Shown: positions 36,709-45,852 of the stretch, piece by piece
How the letters are laid out: every line of letters begins with the position of its first letter
Position numbering within the stretch: the stretch's first letter is position 1
Assembly (NCBI GenBank): GCA_019912965.1
Contig: JAIOHM010000089.1
Coordinates: forward strand, 1 to 64,000
Direction of reading: 5' to 3'
DNA from: Anaerolineae bacterium
Lineage (GTDB): Bacteria; Chloroflexota; Anaerolineae; Aggregatilineales; Phototrophicaceae
DNA: 64,000 nt
Notes under the pieces: model-generated
Database searches by the model: none
The model's input: only the letters and a program-made list of their open reading frames with translations
What the model was told of the DNA's origin: nothing
Made by a program: the position numbers and the translations under genes

Positions 36709-37506
36709 ATGAGCAATGATTCCATGCTTTCCCGGCGCGTTCGCTCTACTTGTCGTCCTCCACGCCGCGACCGTTCGACCAAACAGCACTGCTGTGTATC
36801 GGTCGATAAACCACCGGAACGGCCAGACCCGGCCACCTACAGTCAAGCCGAGCAGTTATCACTCGGCAATGCCCCCAGTTGGAACAGCCCGGATATTGTG
36901 ACCAACAATTGGTCGCCGTGGCGATTGATGCAAGAACCGGAAGTGATCGTCCGCAACCTTTCGCCTACAGCCAGCGCCATCAACACGCTGGTGCATTTTT
37001 ACTGGTCGCCATTCGGCATTGGGATGCCGCGCACATTACTCACGACGCGGATGATAAACCTGCCCGCATCAGCACAGACCACCCTCAAATTTCCGTTGGG
37101 GCAGGATACGCTGAACGGCCCGCAGGAAATCGGCACGTATATCGTGATCGAACATCCGCACGATCAAAATCTCATCAACAGCAAGGGCGATCAGATTCAT
37201 TTTGGGGCACTCACCAGTGAATCGGGTCGCAATCTGGAGTTCACTCTACCAGTACGGAATCCGTCCGGGCAAGCACAGCAAATTACACTCACGGTACTAT
37301 CCAACGATTTTGGAGCAGTGGTTGCCCCAGCAGCACCGACAATTGCTGCGTTTGCTCAAGTGAATACGCAGGTGACGATGGCTGTCCCCAATACGTTGCA
37401 TGGGACATCTGCCAATCAAATACAGCGCGAAGTGACGATTATTGGTCGCGGTGCAGATGGTCAGGTGATTGATGGAGTCACCTTTGTGATAAGGATTGAC
37501 GACTGA
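36709..37506 (+). CDS. Unknown protein, beta-rich, first gene of an overlapping trio
   Basis: 265 residues, no family recognised. A basic, Cys- and Arg-rich N-terminus (SRRVRSTCRPPRRDRSTKQH) lacks a hydrophobic signal. It is followed by a motif with SWNSPDIVTNNWSPWRLM and VIVRNLSPTASAINTLVHFY, then two Ig-like beta segments (PLGQDTLNGPQEIGTYIVIE; EFTLPVRNPSGQAQQITLTV). A good AGGTAGGGG site precedes ATG 36709. Its stop overlaps the next ATG by four bases, so it acts with the two membrane genes downstream. Function unknown. Confidence 0.65.
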   Translation: MSNDSMLSRRVRSTCRPPRRDRSTKQHCCVSVDKPPERPDPATYSQAEQLSLGNAPSWNSPDIVTNNWSPWRLMQEPEVIVRNLSPTASAINTLVHFYWSPFGIGMPRTLLTTRMINLPASAQTTLKFPLGQDTLNGPQEIGTYIVIEHPHDQNLINSKGDQIHFGALTSESGRNLEFTLPVRNPSGQAQQITLTVLSNDFGAVVAPAAPTIAAFAQVNTQVTMAVPNTLHGTSANQIQREVTIIGRGADGQVIDGVTFVIRIDD

Positions 37507-37931
37507 TGAACCTTCTAATCACAACCTCAAAAACGCTTTTCGGGCGCGTCCCGTTCTGTGGAATCAACGGCGGCATTATCGGCATCATCGTGGGCTTTCT
37601 GTTTGGGATGTTACAGCTTGAACATCCAGATGGCAGCTTTACGCTCGCGGAACTGGTTATCGCCATTTTGCTGTTGGTGCTGGTGAGTTGGGCATTCATC
37701 CTGTTGGTGGTTGGCGTATGGCTGCGATATGGCGCGGGGCAGATTGCGCTTCCGGCTCTGGTGAATGCGCTCATCACCGGGACGCTCACCGTGCTGGCAA
37801 ATCTGATCGTCAAAAGCACTGCGCTGTCTGTTCCGCTTGGCTGGTTGATCGGCATACTGGTAGGCATGGCGCTCTGCTGGTTGTGCAGCCGGGGTTATTT
37901 GACGGTGGGAGGCATGAAAGATGTGCGATAG
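37506..37931 (+). CDS. Small membrane protein of unknown function
   Basis: 141 residues with four predicted helices (GGIIGIIVGFLFGML; LVIAILLLVLVSWAFILLV; LVNALITGTLTVLANLIV; LGWLIGILVGMALCWLC). The fourth helix ends in a short Cys-containing tail. It overlaps the upstream gene by four bases (ATGA) and the downstream gene by 11. No family recognised. Confidence 0.65.
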   Translation: MNLLITTSKTLFGRVPFCGINGGIIGIIVGFLFGMLQLEHPDGSFTLAELVIAILLLVLVSWAFILLVVGVWLRYGAGQIALPALVNALITGTLTVLANLIVKSTALSVPLGWLIGILVGMALCWLCSRGYLTVGGMKDVR

Positions 37932-38862
37932 AAAACCAACCTGCGGCTCGACAGGAGTCAGCACAGACGATACCCTCACCACAATTCTAGCAACCATCGG
38001 TGTATTGGGGACGATTAGCGGTGCAGTTGGTGGCGCAATAAAAACTGCGGGTGAAAGTGGCTTGGTTTCGCTTGGGGGCATCGCAGCTCCTGCTGGAGTC
38101 TGGATAGCGGCAGCAGCGGCAGCCGTCGCAACTGCTGTGATTATCAATGTTTTCTATGTTAAACGCTGCTACCCGGTATCTGATAAACAACAGGCTTGCT
38201 CGTCCGGGGTCGTTCAGCACATCGAATCGAGTTTTAGTTCGGCTGCCGAAGAACTTTTTCCATTCGCTGCGATGCATGATCGGGTGGATGTGGTGATTAT
38301 CTGCGATTACTGGTTTTTGGTGGAAGGCGGCGGCGCGCAATTCGTCAAATGTGCGCCTGACCCGGAAACATCCCCGATGCTGCTTGGCTTCTACTACTCA
38401 AAGGAAGTCTGTGGCGCAGGCAGTGGTGCGGTTGTCGGGGCTGGCGCTGCGGTTGTGCCTGCCATCCTTTTGGGTGTTCTGGCCGGGGCAGCCATAGGTT
38501 GTGCAACCATTATCTTGTGTCTCTTCGCACTGCTCATCGCCGCGATTATCGCCGCCGCTGTGGTGTTGGTGGGCGCATTTGTCGGCGGACAGATTGGCAA
38601 AGCCGCCGCAGGTAATTCGACGCCTTCAGCAGGTGGAAACGCATTATCCATCGGTGATCTGGTGACAACACAGGGCGGCCTTATCACCAATGGCGAACAG
38701 GATGGGGCACGAACCTATTGGTGGGTAGACAGCACTGCTTTGCATGGACGTTCAGCCGCTTCCGCTCCGTTTAGCCATTTGGACGCGGAGGTGGCGCTTA
38801 AAGACCCAACGACGGGCGCACTGCTTGACGCCTGTCCCAGACGTATCCCACCGATTGAGTAA
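37921..38862 (+). CDS. Unknown membrane protein with glycine/alanine-rich helices
   Basis: 313 residues. The N-terminal part has glycine-zipper-like hydrophobic segments (ILATIGVLGTISGAVGGAI; IAAPAGVWIAAAAAAVATAV). A Cys-rich central section (RCYPVSDKQQACSS, VVIICDYWFLVEGG) and a second hydrophobic block (GAVVGAGAAVVPAILLGVLA and the following helix) come next. A polar C-terminal domain has SIGDLVTTQGGLITNGEQDG and TYWWVDSTALHG. Such helices resemble membrane-inserting or pore-forming proteins, but this is only a resemblance. It is the last gene of the trio and is followed by a terminator. Confidence 0.6.
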   Translation: MCDRKPTCGSTGVSTDDTLTTILATIGVLGTISGAVGGAIKTAGESGLVSLGGIAAPAGVWIAAAAAAVATAVIINVFYVKRCYPVSDKQQACSSGVVQHIESSFSSAAEELFPFAAMHDRVDVVIICDYWFLVEGGGAQFVKCAPDPETSPMLLGFYYSKEVCGAGSGAVVGAGAAVVPAILLGVLAGAAIGCATIILCLFALLIAAIIAAAVVLVGAFVGGQIGKAAAGNSTPSAGGNALSIGDLVTTQGGLITNGEQDGARTYWWVDSTALHGRSAASAPFSHLDAEVALKDPTTGALLDACPRRIPPIE

Positions 38863-38872
38863 TTTTGGGAAG

Positions 38873-38925
38873 AGTCTCTCCCTTTTCAATCCATTTGTAA
38901 CGAGGGAGAGACTTGTTATTTTTTA
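38873..38925. terminator. Bidirectional terminator between convergent operons
   Basis: AGTCTCTCCCT (38873-38883) pairs with AGGGAGAGACT (38903-38913), 11 pairs, with TTATTTTTT following on the plus strand. It separates the unknown trio from the sugar permease on the other strand. Confidence 0.8.
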
Positions 38926-39768
38926 TCCCTTGATGCTGCCCGCGAGGAGGCCGCGAATGAAGTAGCGACCGAGCAGGATGTAGACCAGCAGCGTGGGCAA
39001 GGCGGTGAGGAATGCCCCGGCCATCTGCACATTCCACTCGACGATCTGGCTGCCCGCGAGGTTTTGCAGCGCGACCGTGATGGGCTGCGATCCGGTGTTG
39101 GTCAGCGTGACGCCGAACAGGAATTCGTTCCAAATCTGGGTGAACTGCCAGATAATCACCACCACGAAACCGGGCAGCGAAATCGGTATGAGGACGTTCC
39201 AATACAGGCCAAAGAATCCCGCGCCGTCAATTTTGCCCGCTTCGAGTAATTCGGTTGGCACTTCGGCGTAATAGTTGCGGAAGATCAGCGTGGTGATGGG
39301 CAAGCCGTAGACGACATGCACCAGAATTAATCCCCAAATTGAGCCGTAAAGCTGGATGCTTTGCAAAAACTGCACCAGCGGAATCAGAATCGCCTGATAG
39401 GGGATGAACATGCCAAACAGCATCAGCGGGAAAATGATGTTCGCACCGGGGAACTGCCACTTGGAAAGCACATAACCATTCATCGAACCGAGGATTGCGG
39501 AAATCGCTGTGGCAGGGACGACCAGCACAATGCTGTTGAGGAAATTGGGCGTCAGGCGTTCAAAGGCACGCTCAAAACTTTCCAGCGTGAAAGAGGTGGG
39601 CAGATTCCACATGGTTGAAATGCTCACCTGATCGATGCTCTTGAAACTGGTTACCAACACCATGTAGACCGGGATGAGGAAAAAAATGGCCGCAATGACC
39701 AGCACAGCGTAAATAATGTATCGGGATAGTTTAGGACGCGGCGCAGCGGGTGTAGGCATGGTGGTCAT
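38923..39768 (-). CDS. Sugar ABC transporter permease, MalG type
   Basis: A 281-residue permease with six helices. The N-terminal pattern [20 protein letters not shown] and the EAA motif region ([20 protein letters not shown], then [10 protein letters not shown]) place it in the CUT1 family. It overlaps the MalF-type gene by four bases (ATGA). It forms a heterodimeric channel with that protein. The ATPase is not encoded here; CUT1 systems often share one MsiK-type ATPase. Confidence 0.92.
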   Translation of the reverse strand: MTTMPTPAAPRPKLSRYIIYAVLVIAAIFFLIPVYMVLVTSFKSIDQVSISTMWNLPTSFTLESFERAFERLTPNFLNSIVLVVPATAISAILGSMNGYVLSKWQFPGANIIFPLMLFGMFIPYQAILIPLVQFLQSIQLYGSIWGLILVHVVYGLPITTLIFRNYYAEVPTELLEAGKIDGAGFFGLYWNVLIPISLPGFVVVIIWQFTQIWNEFLFGVTLTNTGSQPITVALQNLAGSQIVEWNVQMAGAFLTALPTLLVYILLGRYFIRGLLAGSIKG

Positions 39769-40871
39769 AATTGAGTCTCCGAACGAAGCTGCGAAATCAG
39801 GTAGGGGACGATGACGACTGCCACTAAAATCAGCATAATCATAGCGATGGCCGCGCCCTGCCCGAAATTGTTGGAACGGAAGGTGGTGAAGAACATGTTG
39901 ATGCCGGGCATATCAATGTAGCGGTTGTCGCCGCCGCCCATTGTGTAGACCAGATCGAAAATCTTTAGCGAAATATGACCGAGGATGATGATGGCGCTTA
40001 AGGTGATCGGCTGCAACAGCGGGAAAATAATGTAACGATAAATGCCAAATTCGCCTGCCCCATCGACACGTCCGGCCTCGCGCAGTTCTTCCGGGACGCC
40101 ACGTAATCCTGCCAGATACATCGCCATTGTGTAGCCGGACATCTGCCAACCAGCGGCGATCACTACGGCGATCAACGCGACATTGAAACCATGTTCTTCG
40201 GGGTTTTGTAATCCGTTCAGGTTATTCGGGCCGCCAAAGGTAATCCAGGCCAGCAGCAGCAGCGCCAGTGCGGTGATGAAAGCCGCCCGTTGTGATCGTC
40301 CCTTCGCCCATGACCGCAGCGCGAAAAAGATCACAACACCCAGCGCCAACATGGCAATAATGGTCGGCACCTGCTGCCACAGGAATGGCAGCCAGCGTTC
40401 TTCGCTGATGAACCAGCGGGCTTGCGCCGGTGGCAGACCAATGACGGTGGGCAAAATATTGATGCCGCTGGTGGGATTAAATAACCACTTCCACGCCACA
40501 CCCGTCACCACGAATGAGAGCGCCATCGGGAAAAGGAAAATGGTGCGAAAAACGCTCTCGCCCTTGATTTTCTGGTCGAGCAGAATTGCCAACCCCAAGC
40601 CGATCACCAGACACACCGCGATGAACATAATCGTAAAAAAAACGGTATTGGTCATATCGACCCGGAAACGCGCGTTCAGCGAACCCGTGAACAGATCGTT
40701 ATAATTTTTCGCGCCGATGAATTGGGAAGGCAGGCCACTCAATTGTTGCAGCGCGTTCGAGTCGGTCATAGAGGTGTAACCCGTCCAGGCGATGAAGCCA
40801 TAGACGAAGATCGCCAGCAGGATGACCGAGGGCATGAGCATGGCAATCGCAATCACGCGGTCACGGTTCAT
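39765..40871 (-). CDS. Sugar ABC transporter permease, MalF type
   Basis: A 368-residue permease with about seven to eight helices. It starts with [20 protein letters not shown], has a larger extracytoplasmic loop ([19 protein letters not shown]), and an EAA loop [21 protein letters not shown] segment near residues 180-215 ([20 protein letters not shown]) is an insertion relative to the shortest members, giving one or two extra helices. AGGAGA precedes the start. Second gene of the binding protein, MalF and MalG order. Confidence 0.92.
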   Translation of the reverse strand: MNRDRVIAIAMLMPSVILLAIFVYGFIAWTGYTSMTDSNALQQLSGLPSQFIGAKNYNDLFTGSLNARFRVDMTNTVFFTIMFIAVCLVIGLGLAILLDQKIKGESVFRTIFLFPMALSFVVTGVAWKWLFNPTSGINILPTVIGLPPAQARWFISEERWLPFLWQQVPTIIAMLALGVVIFFALRSWAKGRSQRAAFITALALLLLAWITFGGPNNLNGLQNPEEHGFNVALIAVVIAAGWQMSGYTMAMYLAGLRGVPEELREAGRVDGAGEFGIYRYIIFPLLQPITLSAIIILGHISLKIFDLVYTMGGGDNRYIDMPGINMFFTTFRSNNFGQGAAIAMIMLILVAVVIVPYLISQLRSETQL

Positions 40872-40897
40872 AAATATTTTCTCCTGGGATTATATGC

Positions 40898-40934
40898 AGT
40901 AAGGGCGGGTCTTGCACCGCAGCCCGCCCCTACT
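40898..40934 (-). terminator. Hairpin between binding-protein and permease genes
   Basis: AGTAAGGGCGGG (40898-40909) pairs with CCCGCCCCTACT (40923-40934) with one mismatch. It probably reduces read-through from the binding-protein gene into the permeases. Confidence 0.55.
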
Positions 40935-40991
40935 CTTTGTAGCTTTTAGTCGCTAGACGCTAGTCGTTAGCTTTTAAACCATTCAATTTGT

Positions 40992-41021
40992 TGTAGGGGC
41001 GTAACATGTTACGCCCCTACA
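40992..41021. repeat. Perfect 30-bp palindrome
   Basis: Arms TGTAGGGGCGTAACA and TGTTACGCCCCTACA abut without a loop. A partial relative (GACGCAACATGTTGC followed by ATCCCTACA) lies near 33499. Short words such as CGCTAGACGCTAGTCGTTAG and AACTAACGACTGGCGACTGA surround it, the same micro-repeat style as in the larger non-coding regions. Confidence 0.7.
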
Positions 41022-41060
41022 TGAACCAGTAACTAACGACTGGCGACTGATGACTCGATA

Positions 41061-42338
41061 TTAGCCGCCGATGCCCGTCTGGATTGCCAGCGCCGCTGCA
41101 TTGGCTGCGGCGGTTGTGACATCCCGATCAGCCTGGAACTGGCCGACGATATTCAGGAAGCCGCTGTCGAAGGCAGTCGGAGCGACTGCACCGTGACGCT
41201 GGCTGCCGACGATCGTGTTGCTTGTCCAGTCTTCGTAGGCGCTCTGGAAGTAAGCATTGTACTTCTCAGGATTGGTGATGTCGGCGGTGGTGTTGGCGGG
41301 CAGTGAACCCTTCACCGGGTTGAAGAGATCCTGTGCTTCCGCTGAACCGACGAAGTTCAACCATGCACGGGCGTTATCCGCATGGGGCGCGCCCTTCGGC
41401 AGACCGAAAGTGTCCGACAGCATCATGAAGACGCCATCTGTACCCGGAGCGGCTGCCCAGCCGAAACCTTCGTTCGGAACCAGACCCAGCTCAATGAAGT
41501 AGCCGGAAGCCCAGTCGCCCATGATGTTGAAGGCAGCGGCGCCATCGACGACCATCTTCGAAGCATCCTGCCACGTAATGGCGTTCATGTCGCTATTGGC
41601 GCAGTCCAGCAGCTTGCCGTAGTTTTCCCAAGCGGCCAGCGATTCCGGGCTTGTCCAGTTGGTGGTGCCATCCCACAGGCCGTTGTAGCCTTCGACGCCC
41701 AGTGTCCCCAGCGCAACGCTTTCCCACAGGTGCGATTGCGTCCAGTTTTCACCGATTGCCAGCGGGGTCACATCCTTGGCCAACAGCGCCGGGCAGGTGG
41801 TGTTGATGAATTCATCCAGCGTCGCGGGAACAGTCACGCCCCACTCGGCCAGCTTGGCAGGGACGAAGTACATCACGTTCGAGCGATGAATATTCACCGG
41901 CACCGAGTAGATGTTGCCAGCTTCGTCGCTGATGAGATCGAGCAAACCCTGTGGATATTGTTCCATCCAGCCATTGGCTTCGAACATATCATTCAGGGGT
42001 TCCATACGTTGGGCTTTCACCCACAGGGAGTTCAGTTCTGCGCCCGCGTGTACCTGGAAGGTATCCGGCGGATCGCCACCGAGCATACGGGTGGTCAGAA
42101 CGGCCTTGGCGTTGACGCCCGAACCGCCTGCTACTGCCGAGTTGATAATATTGATATTGGGATACATTTCGGTGAACTTGGCGATCAGGGCATCCAGACC
42201 AGCCGCTTCACCGCCGCCCGTCCACCACGAGAAAATCTCCAAATCGCCCGACAAATCCTGAGCGGTTGTGACGCTGGCAACACCCAGCGACAGAACCAAG
42301 CTCAAAGCCATTAAAACCACAAACAACTTCTTATGCAT
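41061..42338 (-). CDS. Sugar-binding protein, family 1 (MalE/UgpB-like)
   Basis: A 425-residue secreted protein with a Sec signal peptide (MHKKLFVVLMALSLVLSLG, cut near TTAQ). The family-1 fold is clear: LEIFSWWTGGGEAAGLDALI, KFTEMYPNINI, GDPPDTFQVHAG, VPVNIHRSNVMYF, MGDWASGYF, DTFGLPKGAPH. This profile resembles glucose/mannose/xylose binders more than maltose binders. The start is moved to ATG 42338, which has AAAAGGAG upstream; the longer frame has no such site. No lipobox is visible. Confidence 0.92.
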   Translation of the reverse strand: MHKKLFVVLMALSLVLSLGVASVTTAQDLSGDLEIFSWWTGGGEAAGLDALIAKFTEMYPNINIINSAVAGGSGVNAKAVLTTRMLGGDPPDTFQVHAGAELNSLWVKAQRMEPLNDMFEANGWMEQYPQGLLDLISDEAGNIYSVPVNIHRSNVMYFVPAKLAEWGVTVPATLDEFINTTCPALLAKDVTPLAIGENWTQSHLWESVALGTLGVEGYNGLWDGTTNWTSPESLAAWENYGKLLDCANSDMNAITWQDASKMVVDGAAAFNIMGDWASGYFIELGLVPNEGFGWAAAPGTDGVFMMLSDTFGLPKGAPHADNARAWLNFVGSAEAQDLFNPVKGSLPANTTADITNPEKYNAYFQSAYEDWTSNTIVGSQRHGAVAPTAFDSGFLNIVGQFQADRDVTTAAANAAALAIQTGIGG

Positions 42339-42389
42339 AACTGAATCTCCTTTTGAAACGGTCATCATTTATTCACTGACCGACTGGTG

Positions 42390-42418
42390 ATTATACTCGA
42401 CGTTTCGCTTAAGCCCAA
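42390..42418 (-). promoter_or_regulatory. Promoter of the sugar transporter operon
   Basis: On the minus strand TTGGGC (42418-42413), a 17-base spacer and TATAAT (42395-42390), giving a leader of about 45 bases before the binding-protein gene. Confidence 0.65.
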
Positions 42419-42492
42419 TGATAAAATGCACAATCTTGTGGTGTTATCTGGTGTTTTGTAGTGTAATTTGTAATGATTTTGGTTGAGGGATT

Positions 42493-42509
42493 TTGTCAAC
42501 AGTTGACAA
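42493..42509. promoter_or_regulatory. Operator-like palindrome upstream of the transporter promoter
   Basis: TTGTCAAC-A-GTTGACAA is a perfect 17-base palindrome about 75 bases upstream of the -35 box. No regulator gene is adjacent. It resembles LacI/ROK-type operators in size. Confidence 0.5.
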
Positions 42510-42688
42510 CTTTGTAGTAAGGTTTCATGACTATGCGAATAAATTATTTGTATTTGAAAGATCGATTAGCGTCATTATTCTAGTCCGTCACATACATGCG
42601 AATTGATTACTACAAAGAGTGTAATTAATCGCTTACAGGGATTACTGTAGACTGCCCATACTATACTTGATCTCAGTCGCATCTAAAT
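42510..42688. other. AT-rich gap
   Basis: No gene, clear terminator or promoter recognised between the radical SAM gene end and the palindrome; composition is AT-rich like the two genes upstream. Confidence 0.5.
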
Positions 42689-43783
42689 CTAATGTTCATT
42701 TGCATTCGCGAATGAACCCTCGGTCTCCCAACCTTTCATGTGGGTAGGCAAAATTCCTAACCAATAAGCTTCTTGATGGATGACATCACAATAATATTGA
42801 GTAGGTTCATCCAAGCTGCCATTCTCAATCCAAGATGTGGCAGGGCACGAAGAACAAGCTGGACGTAAAATACAATGAGTGCATTTTTCACAAGCGGAAT
42901 GATAGTTTATACGAAGATCGCAGATACGAGGGAAGTGATCAAGAAGTGCATGATCAAGGGAACCCTGTTTAAGATCGTATAACAAATCAGGGTGATGGAT
43001 CGGACGGCAAGGCTGTAAGAATCCGTAAGCATTAAGAGCAAGCAGTTTACTACCACCAACACAATGGAACATACGATCATCACATAAGGACGAACTGTTT
43101 AGTCCTTGCTTTATGAGACGAAGATCATTCAGTACCAATTTAGGGAAATTCATTCGTAAACGAGCAGCTTCAACAGGACTGAGGCGAAGGCCACGAATAC
43201 AATTGCTGGCTTCAACATCTCTGCGAAGGTGCAACATAAGTTCCCACCCGTATTGAACTGGTAATTCAGCTCCCAATTCTCTAGCAAACTCTTGTATTTT
43301 CGAAGAATTCTTTACTAATAATGGATGAGCCGGAACCAGTGCTTTAAAATGAAAACCTCGCTCCACAAGTTTACGCATATTAGTATAAAATAATTTAAAA
43401 GTTCCCCGTTTACACACTACAGTTTCATAGCTTTCCTCATCCCAACCATAAATTGAAGTTTTCAGATCTGATGGTGGATACTTATCCCACAATTCGATAA
43501 TTCTATCAGTGAGTAACGTCATATTACTTGTAACTGACGTACTCAACCCAACTTCATGTGCATGTGTGTAGATTTTGTCGAAATCATTTCTTACAAACAC
43601 TTCTCCACCAGTGAACTCAACCCATTTACAACCCAGTTCAGCCGCGTCGGTAAGCACCTGACAAAAAAAACCGGTACTCATCTCCTGTGACTGAACAGTT
43701 TTGTCGTTAAGATTGCGGCGTACAAAGCAATGTTTACAAAATAGATTACAACGCTCAGTTAATTCAATCCACAGACGTTCCAT
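42689..43783 (-). CDS. Radical SAM protein with SPASM domain (peptide/protein maturase type)
   Basis: A 364-residue enzyme. The radical SAM cluster motif CNLFCKHC (Cys12, Cys16, Cys19) sits at the very N-terminus, followed by EFTGGEVFVRNDF (GGE motif). A SPASM domain has Cys241, Cys259, Cys298, Cys301, Cys304, Cys310, Cys313 and Cys332, enough for two auxiliary iron-sulfur clusters. SPASM proteins usually modify peptides or active-site residues of proteins. A strong AAGGGGGG site precedes the start. It follows by 25 bases a gene whose product ends in CDCRWR, a possible substrate. AT-rich and codon use unlike neighbours, suggesting transfer. Confidence 0.88.
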   Translation of the reverse strand: MERLWIELTERCNLFCKHCFVRRNLNDKTVQSQEMSTGFFCQVLTDAAELGCKWVEFTGGEVFVRNDFDKIYTHAHEVGLSTSVTSNMTLLTDRIIELWDKYPPSDLKTSIYGWDEESYETVVCKRGTFKLFYTNMRKLVERGFHFKALVPAHPLLVKNSSKIQEFARELGAELPVQYGWELMLHLRRDVEASNCIRGLRLSPVEAARLRMNFPKLVLNDLRLIKQGLNSSSLCDDRMFHCVGGSKLLALNAYGFLQPCRPIHHPDLLYDLKQGSLDHALLDHFPRICDLRINYHSACEKCTHCILRPACSSCPATSWIENGSLDEPTQYYCDVIHQEAYWLGILPTHMKGWETEGSFANANEH

Positions 43784-43808
43784 CGCCCCCCCTTAGGATT
43801 TCCCACAC

Positions 43809-44483
43809 TTAACGCCACCGACAATCACATGTTCCTGTCGCTCGATCATCATCATCTGTGTACCCAGAATCTGAAGAATCTTCATCTACGGCTGTTTCTT
43901 TCAAGCGCTGCTGTGCAGTTTTTTGCGCAGTCGTGCCCTGAGCAACAGGCATCGACACTAAAATAGTTAGAATACTCAATGGGCCTTTGTTGGCAATGTG
44001 ATTTAGTATCCTTTCGTTAGCATACGGATGCTTGAGAATCTCTTCACACATTTCAGTTTGATCTATGTGTTCATTCAGAATCACAAGCAAATCATTTTCT
44101 GATTTAGCGCAGCGCATCAAAACCGGAATAGCGACAGAAAGGGGTATTTTTGCTCTTTTTGTTGCTGTCACAAGCGGCTTGATAGATTCACTACCCCCTT
44201 GTATAAGCATTTCCTCAGCGGCATGGACTAGTATTGGATTGCCTTGAGTAAGAGCGCCTGTTAAACCTTCAATATAATATGGAGGGCCAAATTGATGGGT
44301 AGCAATAGCAATTACTGATTCAATTGCAGCTTTTTGAGAAGCCAAATCATTTTCGTATTTACTCTTAGCCCGCATTAAATCTGAGCGAAGTACAAGAACT
44401 TTCTTTCTTAGATTCCAAAAAAGGATTACAGTTACAGCAAGCAAAATAATAGATAACAATCCCCATACAACATAAATATCCAT
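43809..44483 (-). CDS. Membrane-anchored helical-repeat protein with Cys-Asp-Cys-Arg-Trp-Arg C-terminus, candidate radical SAM substrate
   Basis: 224 residues from ATG 44483 (AAAGGAA upstream); a longer frame from 44534 has a second AAAGGAAT copy in front but would add a polar tail before the membrane helix. Residues 4-22 form one membrane helix, then a coiled-coil (KKVLVLRSDLMRAKSKYEND), a HEAT-like helical region (ILVHAAEEMLIQGG, VAIPVLMRCAKSENDLLVIL, NERILNHIANKGPLSILTIL), an acidic linker (DEDSSDSGYTDDDDR) and the tail ATGTCDCRWR. No exact family recognised. The tail and the adjacent SPASM enzyme suggest post-translational modification of the C-terminus; this is inference. Confidence 0.6.
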   Translation of the reverse strand: MDIYVVWGLLSIILLAVTVILFWNLRKKVLVLRSDLMRAKSKYENDLASQKAAIESVIAIATHQFGPPYYIEGLTGALTQGNPILVHAAEEMLIQGGSESIKPLVTATKRAKIPLSVAIPVLMRCAKSENDLLVILNEHIDQTEMCEEILKHPYANERILNHIANKGPLSILTILVSMPVAQGTTAQKTAQQRLKETAVDEDSSDSGYTDDDDRATGTCDCRWR

Positions 44484-44789
44484 AATTACTATTCCTTTTG
44501 CTGATGCAATTGATGCATATTCCTTTTGCTCCAATAATCCCTATGCTCTGGTAGGCATAATTAAAAACCATAATCTTCCCCAAATTTAATCTAGCAATAA
44601 TAAAAAGGCTCGTAATTATCCTCATTTATACAGTAGACGAAAATCACTAGTGAAGTAGGGATCAACTCATCGATCTTATGACCAGAAAATTATTTGATTA
44701 ACACACTGTAGGAATCCATGTCATTCATGCGAATCTAAACCAAATCAGGTTTAATGAAAGAATAATCACAGCTAGGAAAAGGCTTCATT
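44484..44789. other. AT-rich divergent intergenic region
   Basis: About 300 bases between the helical-repeat gene and the aldo/keto reductase. It contains a short direct repeat (GCAAAAGGAATA-like on the minus strand) around the ribosome site and AACC/GGTT pairs near 44740, but no clear promoter. AGGAAAAGG precedes the reductase start. Confidence 0.45.
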
Positions 44790-45809
44790 ATGACACTCCC
44801 CGATTCCGCCTATCTGCACTTGACGCCGGATTTACGCATCTGCCGCATCCTGAACGGCTTGTGGCAGGTGTCCGGCGGGCACGGGCAGATTGACCCTTTA
44901 CGTGCTATCCCGGAAATGCTGACCTATCATGAAGCGGGCTTCACCTCATGGGATTTAGCCGATCATTATGGCCCTGCGGAAGACTTTATCAGCCAATTCC
45001 GCAAACGCTTAAGCGGGCGCAAAGGCGTACTGGAACTTGACTATACGCAAGCCTTCACCAAATGGGTGCCGCGTCCCGGTCGCATGACCCGCACAGTGGT
45101 GGAAGAGGCAGTCAATACCTCACTGCGGCGAATGGGCGTCGATAAACTGGATTTGCTGCAATTCCACTGGTGGGAATATCGCGACCCGGCTTATATGGAT
45201 GCGTTGGGGCATCTGGCAGACCTGCGGGACGAAGGAAAAATCCGGCATCTGGGGCTGACCAATTTTGATACCACACGTTTGGAACAGATCACCAACGCAG
45301 GCATCAAAATCGTCTCGAATCAGGTGCAGTATTCGATCATCGATCAGCGTCCCGCCGAGAAGATGACGGCTTTCTGTCTGCGGCACGGCATCACTTTGTT
45401 GACTTATGGGACATTGTGCGGCGGATTGCTTTCCGAACGGTATCTCGGTCAGCCGGAACCCGACCGCGCAGCCTTAAATACTGCCAGTCTGCGGAAGTAC
45501 AAAACCATGATCGACGCATGGGGCGGATGGGGGCTGTTTCAAGAACTGCTGCAAACGCTCAAAACAATCGCGGATAAATACAGCGTGACCATTGCCAATG
45601 TCGCGGTGCGCTTCATCCTCGACCAGCCGACGGTTGCCGGGGTGATTGTGGGCACACGGTTGGGGGTGCGGGAACATCGCGCCGAATCCGAACGGGTTTT
45701 CAACTTCATGCTGGATGCGGATGATCTAGCCGCGATTACTAACATCACCCGCCAATCCCACGACCTGATGCGCGTCATCGGCGACTGCGGCGACGAGTAT
45801 CGAAGATAA
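44790..45809 (+). CDS. Aldo/keto reductase
   Basis: A 339-residue oxidoreductase of the AKR barrel. The catalytic tetrad can be placed: Asp and Tyr in WDLADHYG, Lys in TQAFTKW, His in DLLQFHWWEY. The cofactor region is LTYGTLCGGLLS and VIVGTRLG. The fold and length are complete. NADPH-dependent reduction of an aldehyde or ketone is expected; the substrate is unknown. Monocistronic, next gene 43 bases on. Confidence 0.9.
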   Translation: MTLPDSAYLHLTPDLRICRILNGLWQVSGGHGQIDPLRAIPEMLTYHEAGFTSWDLADHYGPAEDFISQFRKRLSGRKGVLELDYTQAFTKWVPRPGRMTRTVVEEAVNTSLRRMGVDKLDLLQFHWWEYRDPAYMDALGHLADLRDEGKIRHLGLTNFDTTRLEQITNAGIKIVSNQVQYSIIDQRPAEKMTAFCLRHGITLLTYGTLCGGLLSERYLGQPEPDRAALNTASLRKYKTMIDAWGGWGLFQELLQTLKTIADKYSVTIANVAVRFILDQPTVAGVIVGTRLGVREHRAESERVFNFMLDADDLAAITNITRQSHDLMRVIGDCGDEYRR

Positions 45810-45852
45810 ATGCAGTATCATTATGAGATAGGGTTCAAGGAGGCAAATCACG

